In this document: one piece after another, positions 63,112-64,000 of the stretch
How positions within the stretch are numbered: the stretch's first letter is position 1
Layout: the number at the start of each line of letters is the position of its first letter
Origin: Acetobacter peroxydans
GTDB lineage: Bacteria > Pseudomonadota > Alphaproteobacteria > Acetobacterales > Acetobacteraceae
Direction: 5' to 3'
Assembly (NCBI RefSeq): GCF_006539345.1
Contig: NZ_BJMV01000003.1
Span: forward strand, 1 to 64,000
Length of the DNA stretch: 64,000 bases
Position numbers and translations under genes: made by a program
The notes under the pieces: generated by a model
Database searches by the model: none
What the model was told of the DNA's origin: nothing
What the model saw: the letters and a program-made list of their open reading frames with translations, nothing else

Positions 63112-64000
63112 CTAGCCCTGCTGTTCCGCGACCTGGCTGATAAGCGCCTGCACGCACTCAGGGTCGGACAGGGTGGAAAGATCACCCAGATTTTCCAGCT
63201 CACCCGCGGCGATCTTGCGCAGAAGCCGCCGCACGATCTTGCCGGAGCGGGTCTTGGGCAGATCCCGCACGACATAGACCTTCTCAGGAGCTGCATAACG
63301 GCCAACACTATCCGCTACGACCTTGCGGACACGCGCCGTATCCAGCACGCCCTCTTCACGCGGGACGACATAAACCACCAGCCCCTGCCCCTTGAGGTCA
63401 TGCGGGATGCCAACCGCGGCACTTTCCACAACTTCGTGGTCGGTGGCGATGGCATCTTCGATTTCCGCCGTGCCGATCCGGTGGCCCGAAACGTTCACCA
63501 CGTCATCCACCCGGCCGGTAATCCAGATATAGCCATCCGCCTCTCGGCGGGCGCCGTCACCCGAGAAATACCGCCCCGGACAGGTCGTGAAATACGTCTG
63601 ACGAAAGCGCTCGTGATCCTGCCACAGTGTCATGGCCTGACCGGGCCAGGAGGCTGACAGGCACAAAAGCCCTTCGCCCGCGCCTTCCACCACCGGCTGC
63701 TCCTGACCGGCCCCGGCGGGGGTCAGCAGTTCTACCTGCACGCCCGGCAGGGGCAGGCCCGCGGCACCCGGCCTGCCGGGCACCTTGCCCGCACTGGCCG
63801 TGATCATGACGCCGCCGGTTTCGGTCTGCCACCATGTATCGGCAACCGGGCAGCAGTTACGCCCCACCTTGTCGTGGAACCACTGCCACGCCTCGGGGCT
63901 GATGGGCTCGCCCACCGTGCCCAGCACCCGCAGGCTGGCCAGCGAGCGGCTCTCCACCACGCTGTCATCCTCACGCATGGCGGCGCGGATAACGGTGGGA
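63112..64000 (-). CDS. acs: acetyl-CoA synthetase, N-terminus beyond right edge
   Basis: C-terminal 296 residues of AMP-forming acetyl-CoA synthetase; the frame is open to base 64000 and reads PTVIRAAM just inside the edge, so about 350 N-terminal residues are outside. Visible motifs: LRVLGTVGEPISPEAW, the Acs core DTWWQTETGGVMIT, GDGARREADGYIWITGRVDDVVNVSGH, and the acetylated lysine site in PKTRSGKIVRRLLRKIA. It activates acetate to acetyl-CoA, relevant in acetate-producing hosts that later consume acetate by the TCA cycle. Confidence 0.95.
   Translation of the reverse strand, partial: PTVIRAAMREDDSVVESRSLASLRVLGTVGEPISPEAWQWFHDKVGRNCCPVADTWWQTETGGVMITASAGKVPGRPGAAGLPLPGVQVELLTPAGAGQEQPVVEGAGEGLLCLSASWPGQAMTLWQDHERFRQTYFTTCPGRYFSGDGARREADGYIWITGRVDDVVNVSGHRIGTAEIEDAIATDHEVVESAAVGIPHDLKGQGLVVYVVPREEGVLDTARVRKVVADSVGRYAAPEKVYVVRDLPKTRSGKIVRRLLRKIAAGELENLGDLSTLSDPECVQALISQVAEQQG

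Overview
The window looks like ordinary chromosome from an acetic acid bacterium (Acetobacteraceae, Alphaproteobacteria; Acetobacter, Komagataeibacter or a close relative). This rests on the high G+C, alphaproteobacterial gene neighbourhoods (pyrB-pyrC'-plsY-dprA-topA-rnr; ileS-lspA-DUF3035-mutL; pepA beside holC), DUF1491 and alphaproteobacterial TatA/ComEC types, and a three-gene 2-oxoglutarate dehydrogenase operon whose Lpd carries its own lipoyl domain. The genus is inference. I saw no rRNA, tRNA, CRISPR array, insertion sequence, prophage or plasmid-type gene. About 55 protein genes are tightly packed, many with 4-bp stop/start overlaps.

Left part (1-10.8 kb, mostly minus strand): the 2-oxoglutarate dehydrogenase operon odhA-odhB-lpd, followed on the same strand by a secreted protein cut by the left edge. 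Each junction in this operon contains a different perfect stem-loop. Upstream are a ZapE/AFG1 ATPase, a small AhpD-like protein and a ComEC-type membrane protein.

10.8-24 kb (plus strand): one long co-directional run gltX-pyrB-pyrC'-plsY-dprA-topA-rnr-ctp-DUF1491, mostly overlapping or nearly so. The pyrC' product is a dihydroorotase homologue without the HxH metal motif, so it is probably a structural partner of aspartate carbamoyltransferase. The Ctp protease contains nine exact GCACAG copies encoding an Ala-Gln tract.

24-35 kb: an OmpA-family porin, cysteine synthase divergent from an Rrf2 regulator, two secreted orphan proteins, parE, a nuoM gene with no other complex I gene beside it, mutL and a DUF3035 (BamF-like) lipoprotein.

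35-43.3 kb (minus strand): lspA, ileS and ribF, the methionine-salvage genes mtnC, mtnD and mtnB, tatA, a CHAP-domain lipoprotein and recX.

43.6-52.9 kb (plus strand): argD-argF-(small unknown gene)-hslO, a lipoprotein, hrpB, an HtrA-type protease and holC. A terminator-like hairpin sits in front of argD.

53-64 kb: pepA, cysQ, the tRNA t6A gene Sua5/TsaC with a coiled-coil membrane protein, a D-2-hydroxyglutarate dehydrogenase-like flavoprotein, two unknown genes, an AT-rich gap, cobalamin adenosyltransferase, DUF423, an RlmM-like methyltransferase, a secreted protein, a DUF1653 protein, and acs truncated by the right edge.

I found no clear undescribed multi-gene system. The best leads are the stem-loops at every odh operon junction, the non-catalytic pyrC', the isolated nuoM, and the putative attenuator in front of argD.
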